NCBI GenBank assembly: GCA_037783545.1
Contig: JBBELK010000326.1
Location: 1,364,001 to 1,428,000, forward strand
Source of the DNA: Henricia sp. BOLD:AAB3569
Lineage: Eukaryota > Echinodermata > Asteroidea > Spinulosida > Echinasteridae
Length of the DNA stretch: 64,000 nucleotides
Reading direction: 5' to 3'
Part shown: positions 33,677 through 44,400 of the stretch, one piece after another
Layout of the letters: each line of letters opens with the position of its first letter
How positions within the stretch are numbered: the first letter of the stretch is position 1
Position numbers and translations under genes: made by a program
Notes under the pieces: generated by a model
The model's database searches: none
What the model was told of the DNA's origin: nothing
Seen by the model: only the letters and a program-made list of their open reading frames with translations

Positions 33677-34435
33677 CACTCTAAAAACAAATGTTTATGT
33701 TTTAACGCCAAAATAAACACCTTTTTGATAACACTTTTTGAACGCGTTTAGGTGTTAAAATGTTCAATATAAACATGTTTATGTGTTCAACAAAATAAAC
33801 GCCCAAACATGTGTTTGGCCTGATAACACTTAATGAACACCTCGACGTGTTGTTAATGCCTTGAGGGCGTTTATTGCTTTCACCACGGCTTTCTAACGAA
33901 CGTGGATAGTGACGTTTCGGTTTGCACGGTTTAATAGTGATTACAACAATTAGCCAAACCTCAACATCTTTACCTTTTGTTGTCCGTTTTTTACTAAGGT
34001 GTAGGCGTTGGCATTAGTGTAGACAACAAAACTACACTTAGGATATTTGTATACTACAAACGCCGCAAAATACACACATATAAAAGCCGTCGTTTTGCGT
34101 AACTGTGTGCGACCAAAACCTCACTAATGTCAGCCGGTATTTTCCCGCCAAAAATCATATTTCCCATCACGTGCACAACGCGTGATGTTATATCTGCTAA
34201 CGTTATGTTAATAAATAAACACCAAAAGTAACGCCCATCTTTAACTAACGCCACAATTCACATGTTTTATAAATTCTAAAACACAGAGACATGTCTATTG
34301 ATAATAAAGAGAGGGTGCAATGTACGCATGACGTTTCTAAAATACTAGGTATAGGCCTATACAAAGAGAATTAAACACAATCCGTTTTAATATTGACAGT
34401 AAACGCGTTTATCCTAAACATTACTTTTTAGAGTG
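33677..34435. mobile_element. CACTCTAAAAA-ended MITE, 759 bp
   Basis: The left end CACTCTAAAAACAAATGTTT matches the inverted right end AAACATTACTTTTTAGAGTG. Words such as GTGTTTAT and AAACACC recur within. It has no coding capacity. The CACTC end resembles those of the 28335-31391 element, and the family relation is unproven. Confidence 0.7.
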
Positions 34436-36735
34436 TAATTAAATAATAATGTTGATAAACTGCCTTCTAGAAACTTCATCCACATAGATGCAGTGATATT
34501 TCATGCGCCATGAGCATCTTTTTCCTGCGCCATGAGCATCTTTTTTGATGGATACCGGCGCATTATAAATTGTCATTATTATTATTATTATTATTACTTC
34601 AGAAAACCATAAAAAGCCATGTATGGTTTTTTTGTGTTGAATTAATGAATGGTGAAAAAATGGGAAAGCTTGCAATTGTTGCAGTTTCTGTGTCCTTTGG
34701 GGGGCGGGGGGTGGGGGGGGGGAGTGGTGGTAGTTGATGGGTATAGACGATTCTTAAGTTAACCCGGAAGTAGCCGGGAATTTGCCGTTTGGAGTTGTAA
34801 AAGTCCAATCTACATAGGAAAAAAGCGTAAAGGTCGGTTTACAAATCCAACCAATTTTTCAGTTATAGTAATTTAATTGCATTGTAAGCCGACCCAAACA
34901 TCTGTCTTTTAGCATTGTTCGTGTGTTCAGACTTCTGTGTAGCTCACAACAAGATGATAAAGAAGGATGAAATTAAACCATACTATGGAGTGCTTAGCGC
35001 ACCGATGAGTAAGTAAACTATAGCCTGCGGCTATTTACTTTATCAATTTCCTCTGTCAAAGGCAGATAGGCTACACACGTACTTGTGTATCTGAGAATAC
35101 AGTGGCATCATTGAAATTCCCGTGTGACATGTGCCATTTTGTCGTGAAAATTGCTTGCGACTTTCACAAAAAATAGTAATTTTGTGTATCTTCATTGAAA
35201 AGCGCTGTGCGACAGAATGGCGCAAAATAATTCATTAATTGAACCATCTGCAATGTTATCAGTGGTTTGAAAAAAAAGAAGTTATCTAATCTATAATGCA
35301 AATTTTGTATGCTTTTTGGTCGCACATTATATGATTGTCTCGTATTATACTTTTTTTTAATAAGTCAAACGCTGTGTTGGTGATTTATAAAACATTTTCT
35401 AAGAGCCACAGCATCGAAAATGTTGCGTTCACTACTCACGTAAAGACTTCAGCACGCAAAAACACTACGATACCATACACCTGGCCAAGCCTCGATCGAT
35501 ATTAGGTCGCCCTTTGCAGCCAGTCTCGAGCATCTCAATTTTGGCTCGGGCCTTTAGATCACCATTTGGAAAACACAGCGAAAAAAAGGGAGAGGGAAGA
35601 ACAAAAGGACGGAGCGAATGATGGCATCGACGCACCCGGGATCTCCCCCGCTTTACCCGAGAGTCGAGTTTCTCGCCCAGCCGCAGATCTCATATCGAGG
35701 AATCTTATCTGGTTGCAGCAGCGAACAGGGCCAGGTGCACGAGGCCGCCTGTACTGAAACTGAAGATGGGCATTGCAAGCTGGCCGGCCTAAACCCACGG
35801 CTGGCAACATCAGAGTTTACCCGGGAAGAGTCGTTGCTTGGCGGGCGACATCTTGAATTTTGATGCAAGAAGGTTCAAGTATTGTAATGTTTCATTGTTC
35901 TCCTTTACTCCCTGTATTGTCTGCATGTATCGGTTTGCACACCTTTCATTTTGTCTGTTTATATGGTGTCTACGAGTGATACAATTCTTTTATTATACGC
36001 GGAACGACAGTAGGCCTATAATGTTACTTTGTGCGATATTTGCTCCTGTGTCGAATTAAAATTTGCATAACGTCTGGCGCCCCAAATTCTTCACTTTCAA
36101 ATGGAGGTGTATAGTTTAGAAAGTCCACATGCTATATGCTGTTGATGCTACGTGGTGTAGGCCATTGCCTGGTTGCTTTATGCCATTCAGTACCACGGTG
36201 ACACGGTATCGATTCTGCACTTCGCCTGCCATGTGCACCACATAGCAACAAAACAGGAGTCTGGTCAAGTGGATATTAAGTGTGCATATGAAAGGAAGTA
36301 CGCCAGTACACCAGACGCTAAGGGTAATTGCTAGGGGCCATCCATAAAGTACGTATACACGAAGGGGGAGAGGGTTCGGTCATAGGCAATTCGTACGCCA
36401 ATGTAATATATGACATCACAATTCTAACAAAGACCACATACGTTTCCCTATGCAAAATGAGCCCATGTACACGTATGTAGATGGGTTTTGTTACTCACAT
36501 GAAAGCACTCACATGTTAACGGATTGCCGGAAAAAGCAGGGCAACGGTTCCCTTCTGTCTAGTTCACTCATTCTTCTTCAGAATCGTCCGTGTCAAATTA
36601 AAATTAAAATTAAAAACAAAAATGATCCTCAGCTGATAGAAACCTGTTCGTGGTTAAACGAAAAATAATATGGACTGGTTAATTTGGGAAGCATAATTTG
36701 GTGATCAGATGTTTTCAGTCATAAACGCATGCATA
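34436..36735. other. Noncoding stretch with poly-G tract
   Basis: An interrupted G run lies at about 34698-34732 and a short (ATT)n near 34577-34597. A GC-rich patch at 35560-35870 is open on both strands but the frames overlap and match no family known to me. (AATTAA)n occurs near 36595-36618. Confidence 0.35.
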
Positions 36736-36810
36736 GTACGTTTAATAACTGTACGTTATAAATAGTACGTTTAATAACTGTACGTACGTGTACGTTACAT
36801 AGTACGTTTA
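36736..36810 (+). repeat. Tandem repeat of AGTACGTTTAATAACTGTACG
   Basis: Three imperfect units of roughly 30 bp, each with TAGTACGTTTAA and most with AACTGTACGT. Confidence 0.75.
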
Positions 36811-36938
36811 AAAAATCTCTCGGTGTGTCATGGGGTGCGACTTGTAACCTACAACGTGGCCTGTCATATACGTACCAAAAAGAAATCCTACTTTTTATCC
36901 AAAATAACTGTCATTTGCCAACGGATTTAAACCAAAAT

Positions 36939-37328
36939 TCAGATCATGTAAACAAGGCCTGACAAATTTGATTGAGTAACCAGCTTTGTCCGAGAGTGTG
37001 ATTTCAAAGCTTTAAAAAAAAAATCTGCCACTTTCAACTTTGCCTCCTCCAATGTCGATACATCGCTGGAGACGGCGTGGGGGAAAGCGCGTGCTGCAGC
37101 CGAAAGCCGGATCACTCCTATGTCACCACACACCTTCTTGATCGTCAAGAAATGCAAAGGGACCTCTGACATAGACAATTTCCTTGACTTTGGCGGATGC
37201 CAGTCGAAAGTGGCTGATTCATAAATTGAGGTTTGTTTTGATCGTATTCGTTGGCAGAGTCGTGATGTCACATTGCGGGCGCTGACCGTAACTATGGTTA
37301 CTGGTTCATGCTCACGTTTTACATCCAT
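36939..37328 (-). other. Unassigned 129-residue open frame
   Basis: One of the longest frames outside FoxD. Its ATG follows a GCGCAAACACA context and the first 40 codons include a CRE-like TGACATCA on the DNA. The product has no motif I recognise. It has a basic N-terminal half and a KVADFFFKALK stretch near the end. It may be a chance frame, a first exon, or a remnant of a mobile element. Nothing nearby supports expression except the promoter-like repeat just to the right (37472-37975), which faces the other way. Confidence 0.15.
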
Positions 37329-37471
37329 TGTGTTTGCGCACAGTGTGTTTTACTATTATTCTTTTCGAAGAAAATATTAAAAAATAAGGACCATAATGAC
37401 TTGCAATGGTTTGCTCATACCTACTCTCATAACGATACGCTACCGCCTTATTTTGTGCATCCTCTTAAAAC

Positions 37472-37975
37472 AGTGCCCCTTTAACGCACTCCCCGATCGT
37501 GCGTACCGAGGCGCTGTTGAAACCGGCCCCATTTCGCTGGGAAACAAGCGACAGAAATCTTGTCGCCTCTGCTAGACCAATCAGGACGCTTGGCAGTGCA
37601 TTGCAGGCATTCAAATGTAACGCGCGCAGCTTGTAAATACCATACATGCAGTGTGCTACATGTACTCGGTAATGTTGGCCGTTGTCCGCGTCGGCCATTG
37701 GCTGCTATTTAAAGCATACTGGGGAATCCGTTCCATTACATTCGTCAGCATGCATCCCTGTTATTAATTTTAAAAACTGCGGAGTCAATTAAGATCGTCG
37801 TTTGAAATTTTGGTAGGAATGGGACAGTCACAAAGAACAGAACCCAATACAATTTCTGGAAAGTATAGAAATCGTTTCTTTTCGGCATAACATGACCGAA
37901 TTAAATTACATCAAAATGACTCGGGCGTGTGTTGGCTCAACACAACAGCCGGCTTACTCCACATATCTTTAACGT
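37472..37975 (+). repeat. Dispersed repeat C, copy 1, with promoter-like architecture
   Basis: It matches 51440-51806 in inverted orientation at an estimated 85-90 percent. Shared landmarks in order are TTTAACGCACTCCCCGATCG, GTTGAAACCGGCCCCATTTC, GACCAATCAGGACGCTTGG, TACTCGGTAATG, TGTCCGCGTCGG, ATTGGCTGCTATTTAAAGCA, then ATGACTCGGGCGTGTG and AGCCGGCTTACTCCAC. Two CCAAT boxes in opposite orientation, a TATTTAAAG box and a CATTCG cap-like word about 30 bp beyond resemble a Pol II core promoter. No coding sequence follows. The nature of the repeat is unknown. Confidence 0.65.
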
Positions 37976-38210
37976 AATTTATGTGATCTTTAATGTCATT
38001 TTAATTAAATACTTAATTTATTTATTTACCTGTGGTGTTTAAAAAAACAATTTGTTGCGGTTGTTGACAGTCACATCTAGCAAGTTTTCTACAAAGCAAA
38101 ACGGTCTACAGCCTTTGAATGTCAATTTGGTATAGTGTGCTCCGTGTTAATAAGTCGATTCGTTGAGCATAAGCAGGCTCCGATAGTATACGGAAGAGTG
38201 GAAGGGACAT

Positions 38211-38358
38211 GACTATAACAAAAATAAGTCATAGTTATGATTTAGCACAAGTCCTAATTATATAAGTCATATAATATGACTTACCATACGTCATAATTGT
38301 GACTTACCATAAGTCATATTTATGACTTATAAGTCATAATTATGACTTCTAAGTCATT
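38211..38358 (+). repeat. AAGTCATAATTATGACTT palindromic minisatellite
   Basis: The word TAAGTCAT and its inverse ATGACTTA alternate about a dozen times, so each unit is itself a palindrome centred on AATT or ATAT. Confidence 0.85.
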
Positions 38359-41076
38359 GGGAATGCTACTGACCCACTGCGTACTGGCCAACCTCGTGTT
38401 ATACGGCGACTACGGACTATACTAAAGTGTGACGTCGGTTGTCATGGTAATTGGGTCGAAAGCACAGGTAAAGCACAGGGAAACAGTTCATTGGTTTTAG
38501 TGTAGACCCAGTAACCTTGGCAACACACAAAGGGTGACGTTTTTACTTTAGTGGTCCATTGAAGACCAACATGTGGTAGTGACTGGCGTCGCAATAGCCG
38601 ACCGTTTCAGGAATTACGAGAAGTCCGCGTATTAGCGACTAAACTGTACGCAACATGGCTGCTGGTCTCTGCAGCTGACGACGTTTGCGTCGACCGACGA
38701 CTTTTGGTCATGTGTTAACTGCAGGCGAGATGAGTGGTTCAGTATATAGGAGCAGGACAGAAAGGGAGGACCCAAGTCATGGTGTGAGTGGGTATCATGG
38801 CGCTTTCGCGGAGAGATTACATGTTTGTTCCAGGCACAGATTTCTATTAACAACAAGATGAGAAACCAGTGTGTTATTGAATGGCACATCACCGTAACCG
38901 GCTTGGGGCGGTTTCGAACGTGCGTAATATTAAACACTTATGTAAATTTGAAAACCCATGTAGAAGTGCCCAAAATCATGCAAGTGAGTGGCCCAAACCA
39001 CGCAAATGAAGGTGGCTATAAATATGGTAATAAGAAGGCGTGGTTATGCGCGTACGGCCTCCTTTTATTATCTAGATTTAAAGATAGAGCACATCGTCTA
39101 TACCCAGCGATATTTGATAAGGTTTAAAGGTCTATGATTTCTTTCCTCAATGTTAACCAAGAGCTTGTAGAGGCTCTTGCCTGAAGAGAGGCGTGCAATT
39201 TCAGAAGGGACGTTTCAGCGGGTATGGTGGGCTCAATGCGATGCCACATCCTGGCTTGCAGTGTATAGCCAGAGATGGCCGCACACGTTACTGAGGTACA
39301 TGACTAATCCTATATACATTTGGACTGCAACCACATCAGTAATTTGTATGATTTATATGATGTGCTCTTCTTTACATCTGAACCTCCCTCTGATGAAAAT
39401 TAGTCGTCGTTATGCGCACGCATCTTGCTTGGCATAAATTTGGTTTGGTAATGATGCCAAAGGTGACATAATTCAAAGACGATTTGACATGCGACCGCAT
39501 TCCTAAACTAAATTGATGCAAACCACGATGCATGCACATAATGCCGAGCATGTCTTGGTTTGCTGTGACGTCGAGGGCACATCGTCTATACAAACTTGAT
39601 TTTTTTTCTCACAGTTTTTTCCCCCATAGTGTTTATAGTGATGCGTGTCGGTATTTACAACCCGACTATCTCCAGTCGGTGCATGAGCTTTCGCAGACTG
39701 CTTGTCGAGACCATCGTGTTGCACAATATTTTGTGATTTTTTTCCTCTACAGAATACACGTTGTTACATTTTGCGTTACTTTTGCATTTTGATTTTTGGC
39801 GTAACGCATAACTGTTTGTACCTTTAAAAAAAAAAATATGGAGCTGCTCTGCGTTTATTATATTTTTCTACAAAACACGATAATTATGATTGGTAACAAA
39901 CAAAAACACACTGATGCATGACGAAGACGATTTTAAGTTGTTGAAGCCAAGGTCGTGCACTTCCTTAATTTAAACTGGCGGTTAATTTTGTCACCTGCCG
40001 GGGCCAATTCAACTAGGCGGTGCTCGTCTTCTGCCGCTGTGCACTATCCAAACAGAAGCAGAGCAAGCTGCCAGGAGAATATTGCCCGAAACTGTTTTTT
40101 TTTCCTTTCTGAGATTGTATAGCAGTCTCTTCATCTCGATATTTGGTCACAGCCCTTGCTCAAATTGTCGAGTTTTCCGGCTAGCTTTACGCTTCGACTT
40201 CTCCGTCGGTTTATGACTGTTGATGAGTGTTTCATTTTGGAGAATGGCGCAGCACGCGAAAAGCAGAGAAAAGTGCTTGCACTTTGTCAATACAAATCAA
40301 AGCGGAAGTTGTTGACACTCTTCAAAAGTTCAAAAGCAATGTTGATCGCGATCATCTGGGGAGGCGCACAAACGCAAAATGCTTAAAAGCCAATTGATGA
40401 AATGAAATTCAAAGCGTTTGCTGTAAAACTATTTTTACTAAAGGAAATACAATTTAAACAGCTAGTATCCCCCTCCCCCTCCCGTTCACATTTTTTAAGT
40501 TTTCATGTTTATCATGGAGGTGCATGTATGCGTCTATACAACACCATCACTACTTGTTTTCCACCAAAAATCGACAGCCTTTTGTTTAAAACACAAAGCA
40601 GTTACGACCCTTTTCACCCGAAATTCTGAAACGCTCGGGGTCACTTGGTTTGTTGATAAACAGGGTTTTGACGTCATCCTGAGAAGAACACAAAACGGCC
40701 TGTGCAGTATTGAATGGAAAATACACATGCCTGTTTTGTTCTTGTAATTCAAAATACAAACGTAAAAAACACTTGATGTAATATGACAATAATCTACTAT
40801 AATTACCTTTTTTTGTGAAAAAATTGTGGCTCACAATTAAACTCTTTTGAAGTAAATACTTGTGCACTGCGACCGGTGGTTTTGTCACGGAACGAACGGC
40901 ATGCAGCAGTCCGTGTACAGTATTGGGAACGGTCCCTGCGAGCCGTAGTTCCCACGTGTTTGAAATTGGCACAACACGGTAATGCACATCGGCCGGTACA
41001 AGTTAGAACGAGCGACTAATTTTTCTCTCCATTGGTAGGTAATAAACAGGAAAATCTTTCTGCTCTTTTTTTTTCA
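38359..41076. other. Noncoding stretch
   Basis: About 2.7 kb. Overlapping frames on both strands, none protein-like. No transposon ends or arrays were recognised. Confidence 0.35.
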
Positions 41077-41400
41077 TGGTGTCTGGTAAAGCATGCATAC
41101 AACAACTACTGGGCACATCTCTGGCTTTTTGCACGAGAACAATTCTTCAAAAAACACCATTGAACAGTGACGGTTTTCGGAGTTTTTTGCGTGTAAACGT
41201 ATGGAACTGCCGACCGTGTTTACTCGTGTTTCTCAGGACTGCGTCACGGGGTCATGCGCATATCATTAATACCTAATTTTTATTTTCGAAAACCGCACGT
41301 TTGCTTGCGATTTATCCACTTAAAACGGACAATTTGAAATAAACAGCGGTATATGTCGGCTGGAGGAATGTGTGGACTATCGAAAAAGGTGCAAATGCTG
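41077..41400 (+). repeat. Dispersed repeat A, uninterrupted copy
   Basis: It contains in one piece what is split at 21506-21684 and 23180-23300: TCTGGTAAAG, ACTACTGGGCACATCTCTGG, GACTGCGTCACGGGGTCA, GCATATCATTAATACC, then TATTTTCGAAAACCGC and TTTGCTTGCGATTTATCCAC. It marks the near-empty site for the 21685-23135 insertion. Confidence 0.7.
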
Positions 41401-41471
41401 GATTTTTCGTCTTGCTCTTTAAGGGCAAATAAAGTTCAATTACAACTCCAATCCCAACCCCATCCGCGACA

Positions 41472-41701
41472 CACTGCAAAAACTGTGGTGTTAAATTAAC
41501 ACCAGTGGTGTTGTCTTATATATATACCAAGTCTGGGTATATATAGTTTTTATTCCTGAATTGAAATAAATGCATTATTTCTAACACCCTAGGTGTTAAA
41601 ACTTATACTTGTGGTGCTAAAACTTAACACCATGCTTGGTATCTAGGGCTATATAAGACAATACCACTGGTGTTAATTTAACACCACAGTTTTTTGCAGT
41701 G
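41472..41701. mobile_element. Palindromic TTAACACC MITE, copy 2
   Basis: Ends CACTGCAAAAACTGTGGTGT and ACACCACAGTTTTTTGCAGTG are inverted. The arms carry TTAAATTAACACCAGTGGTG and TGTCTTATATA in mirror order. It is the same family as 21846-22089. Its right end abuts the telomere-like tract. Confidence 0.8.
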
Positions 41702-41767
41702 CCCTAACCCTAACCTAACCTCTAACCCGTAACCCCTAACCCCTAACCTATACATGTAGCTTCTAAC
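41702..41767 (+). repeat. Interstitial telomere-like (CCCTAA)n tract
   Basis: Degenerate CCCTAA, CCTAA and CCCCTAA units for about 65 bp, directly against the right end of the MITE. It is the complement of the TTAGGG metazoan telomere repeat. Confidence 0.75.
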
Positions 41768-41837
41768 CTATGTCCAGACCATTAAAAGTAGTGATACTAA
41801 TATGTACATCACTTTTGTAACGGGAAGGTTTGGTTGG

Positions 41838-42010
41838 TGTATAATGCCTCTTTTCCCACTCATCACTTCCGGCGTCCAGGGTTCGATTCCTGGGCGTGTA
41901 TGTGGATTGCGTTTGCAGTCTCTGCTCAGCAGTGTTGGTTCTCCCAGGAGATTTTCCAGTGGGGATTTTCCTCCCACCTCTAAAACTGGATCTTCTTCTT
42001 TGTCTTTGAT
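41838..42010 (+). mobile_element. tRNA-derived SINE, family 1, copy 1
   Basis: A Pol III B box GGTTCGATTCC lies at 41880-41890 within a short stem CCAGG/CCTGG, preceded by a D-arm-like GGTTGGTGTA. The body has TGTGGATTGCGTTTGCAGTC, TCCCAGGAGATTTTCCAGT and GGGGATTTTCCTCCCACCTC. The same order on the minus strand occurs twice at 58040-58330, which establishes a family. Frames across it are not genes. Confidence 0.75.
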
Positions 42011-42373
42011 AAAGCTAAGCCGTATAGTTGATGGCATAAAAAGCCTCATTGTCGAAAATAACACATCAAAATTACAGCAGTTATATGCAACGATGATAAC
42101 CGACCATGTAAAGACATGACCCCTTCTTTCAGATACTGCTCCAAACATTTAGTCCGAGTGATGTTTCCATAACTCCGAGTACGAAGTGGGACATTCTGAA
42201 AAGTTTAGCGCTTTTCACATGCGTTTCGTGTATAGTAGCAAATTGCAACCCGCCTTATTTTGTGTTTTTGGTGTAGCAAGTGTTACCATCTTGTTCAAGC
42301 GTTTGTTAAAATATTTTTTTTAAGTCATACTTAACGTTTTAATATATTTCTATATTACTTATTTTAAGAATGT

Positions 42374-42465
42374 TAGGAGGCCCCTAATGGAAATTAGTTT
42401 CAGTTGGATAGGCCTACTCCCTGAATAAATAAATGGAAAAGTAAACAAATAAATAAACAGATTCA
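42374..42465 (+). mobile_element. LINE 3' end with AATAAAT tail
   Basis: GGCCCCTAATGGAAATTAGT, then TTGGATAGGCCT and a run of AATAAATAAA units, resembles the 3' ends of CR1-like LINEs, which end in GAAATTAGT...-type words and short A-rich tandem tails. No coding part precedes it, so it is a 5'-truncated copy. Confidence 0.45.
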
Positions 42466-43362
42466 AGCTAGCTGCATCTTATCTCCCAATGCATATGGTT
42501 TTACACTTCTGATTGTAGAAGGGCCCGGGTAGCATATACATGCAGTTATTTAAAACTTTGAACGTAGGCCTATCAGTGTTTTAGCATCAATATAGCTGTT
42601 ACGCAAATCCATGTATTTCTGAGAATAATATGCAGCTAAGGCGTACTTCTGCTGACATTGCCGTTATCGTTTGTATCAATTGGTCTTATCTCGTCTCGAC
42701 GATAATTAAAAACTGCCACCATAATTATTTCCATTTCATCATCCAAGGATTTCAAGGATCAAGGTAACACATCAAATCGTAATTGGATAGGCCAGTTTCG
42801 GGCGGCTGTTCGTTAATTTTAGGGCCCTTCCCTTGGTTGTTTACATATATCAATTAATTAAGCTGCTGATGTTTCATTTTCCATTTGTTTTTATTGACGG
42901 GACTCTTCGGTATACATTGCTGAAGTGTCGAGGGGAGATAAAGGGGGATTTGGAAAACAATTATATTTTGCCAAGAGCCCCGCGCGTGGCTATCAGCATA
43001 CCTGCATATTTATAGTTTAATAAAGTTTGGAGATTACATGCACTCTGATCACGTCATCCTATTTAATTATATACAGAGTGTTCACGCGTACACGATTGTA
43101 GAATGAAGATAGACAAATATTATGGTTCCGTAATTATCTTCAGAAAAAAGCGGCGTACATAATTCTGGCCAGCGAAACAGATATGTATTTGTATGGGAAA
43201 TGACAAGTTGAAAGAACATTCCTTATTATGCAAGATAACATACAAATATATATAAAGGATAACTGATAGATTGTCCGATTTTGCCGAAAGAGTTATGGAC
43301 TTAAAGATAGTATACATGATTGGTAAACTGTTACAAATAGTTTTATCCCCCTGTGTGATTAA
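42466..43362. other. Noncoding stretch
   Basis: AT-rich. Nothing recognised. Confidence 0.35.
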
Positions 43363-43682
43363 AGGTATGCATGATTAAAACCAACCTGAGCAAAAACCAG
43401 CTTCGTACTTCGTCTAACTTTTGAGAAAACAGTCAAAAAAGTGTTTGCAGTCATTTCGCCCTGAACCATTTCGCCCTGAACCATTTCGCCCTGAACCACG
43501 GCCTGTGCAGGAAGTGGTTTTGGGGCGAAGTGGCATTTGGGCGATGTAGTGTTTGGACGAAGTAATTTGGGGCGAAATGGCACTCGGGCGAAGTGGTTTG
43601 GGGCGAAATGGCACTTGGGCGAAATAGTTTTGGGGCGAATTTAATGTTCGCCTCATGAGACGAAAACTAATCGTTTTACTCA
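43363..43682 (+). repeat. Dispersed repeat D, copy 1, with GGCGAAGTGG minisatellite
   Basis: It begins GGTATGCATGATTAAAACCA, continues through TGAGCAAAAAC and a GAAAACAGTC block, then about 200 bp of CATTTCGCCCTGAAC / GGGGCGAAATGG / TTGGGCGAAGTGG units whose orientation flips near 43500. It ends with GACGAAAACTAATCG. The inverted partner is 57738-58034. Open frames rich in P and R are repeat artefacts. Confidence 0.7.
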
Positions 43683-43825
43683 TTTCTCAAAGACTATAGC
43701 ACTTCAGACAAAATCAGTTTTCTACGGTAATCATGTTTATATTGCGTAGGTTAGGCGTAAATCTGTGAACATTTGTGATTTTCGAGATTACCAATGATGT
43801 ATACTGCCTTTAACAAAACAAGATC

Positions 43826-44400
43826 ATGCGATTGAACAGTAGAAAGAGGGATGTTGTACAGCTTAAGGGGAATTACATAGAAGATGTGGATAAGTTCACA
43901 TATGGTGCTATATGTAAGCAAAGGTGCATGGCGGAACGAGAGAGAGGGGAAGAGAGAGGCAAAATAAATAAGACAATGAATGCTTTCACAAAATTGATCT
44001 TGATACTATCGAAGAAAAATCAAAGTCAAGCTTCATGAATACAAGGCCTGTATGTACTCCTATACGGGTGCGAAACATCTTAAAATGAACGCAAGTGATG
44101 AAAACGGATTAGATTCCTACAGTATCAGTGTTTGAAGAAGATTGGCCAAACATAATTTCGACGGGTGGACTCAACAGATGCACGCAAACACAGACGATGG
44201 AACTGGATCGGACATGTTTTGAGAAAGCCAAGTTCCCATCACTGTATGACTGTATGATTGCCCTATACGTGGCAGCCAGCAGGTACACCGAAAACGACTT
44301 GGAAGAGGACGGTAGAAAAGGAAAGAAAGCAAGGCGGATGGAGGACCTGGAATGAGACAAGGAAATGTGCACGAGACAGACAAAGGTACGGAATCAGAGC
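43826..44400 (+). pseudogene. LINE ORF2 C-terminal fragment
   Basis: Three short frames in succession match the end of a non-LTR retrotransposon polyprotein after the RT domain. The first has the YIEDVDKFTY motif (usual form EDVDKFTYLG). The next two hold WNWIGHVLRK-like and TWQPAGTPKTTWKRTVEKER segments, the latter matching the typical W.P.G.R.RGRPK.TWRR..E family end, and GGWRTWNETRKCARDRQR. Frame changes at about 44040 and 44240-44260 and missing segments show it is dead. The clade is unclear; this tail is shared by several LINE groups. Confidence 0.7.

Noticed and set aside
35559-35868. Conserved exon in a GC-rich patch
   Set aside because: Open on both strands in several frames, with no recognisable domain and no convincing splice context.
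41768-42148. 126-residue minus-strand protein
   Set aside because: It overlaps a SINE with a clear B box on the opposite strand.
43359-43683. RPKPLRP-repeat protein on the minus strand
   Set aside because: Translation of the CGCCC/GGCGAAGTGG minisatellite; the same repeat recurs inverted at 57738.
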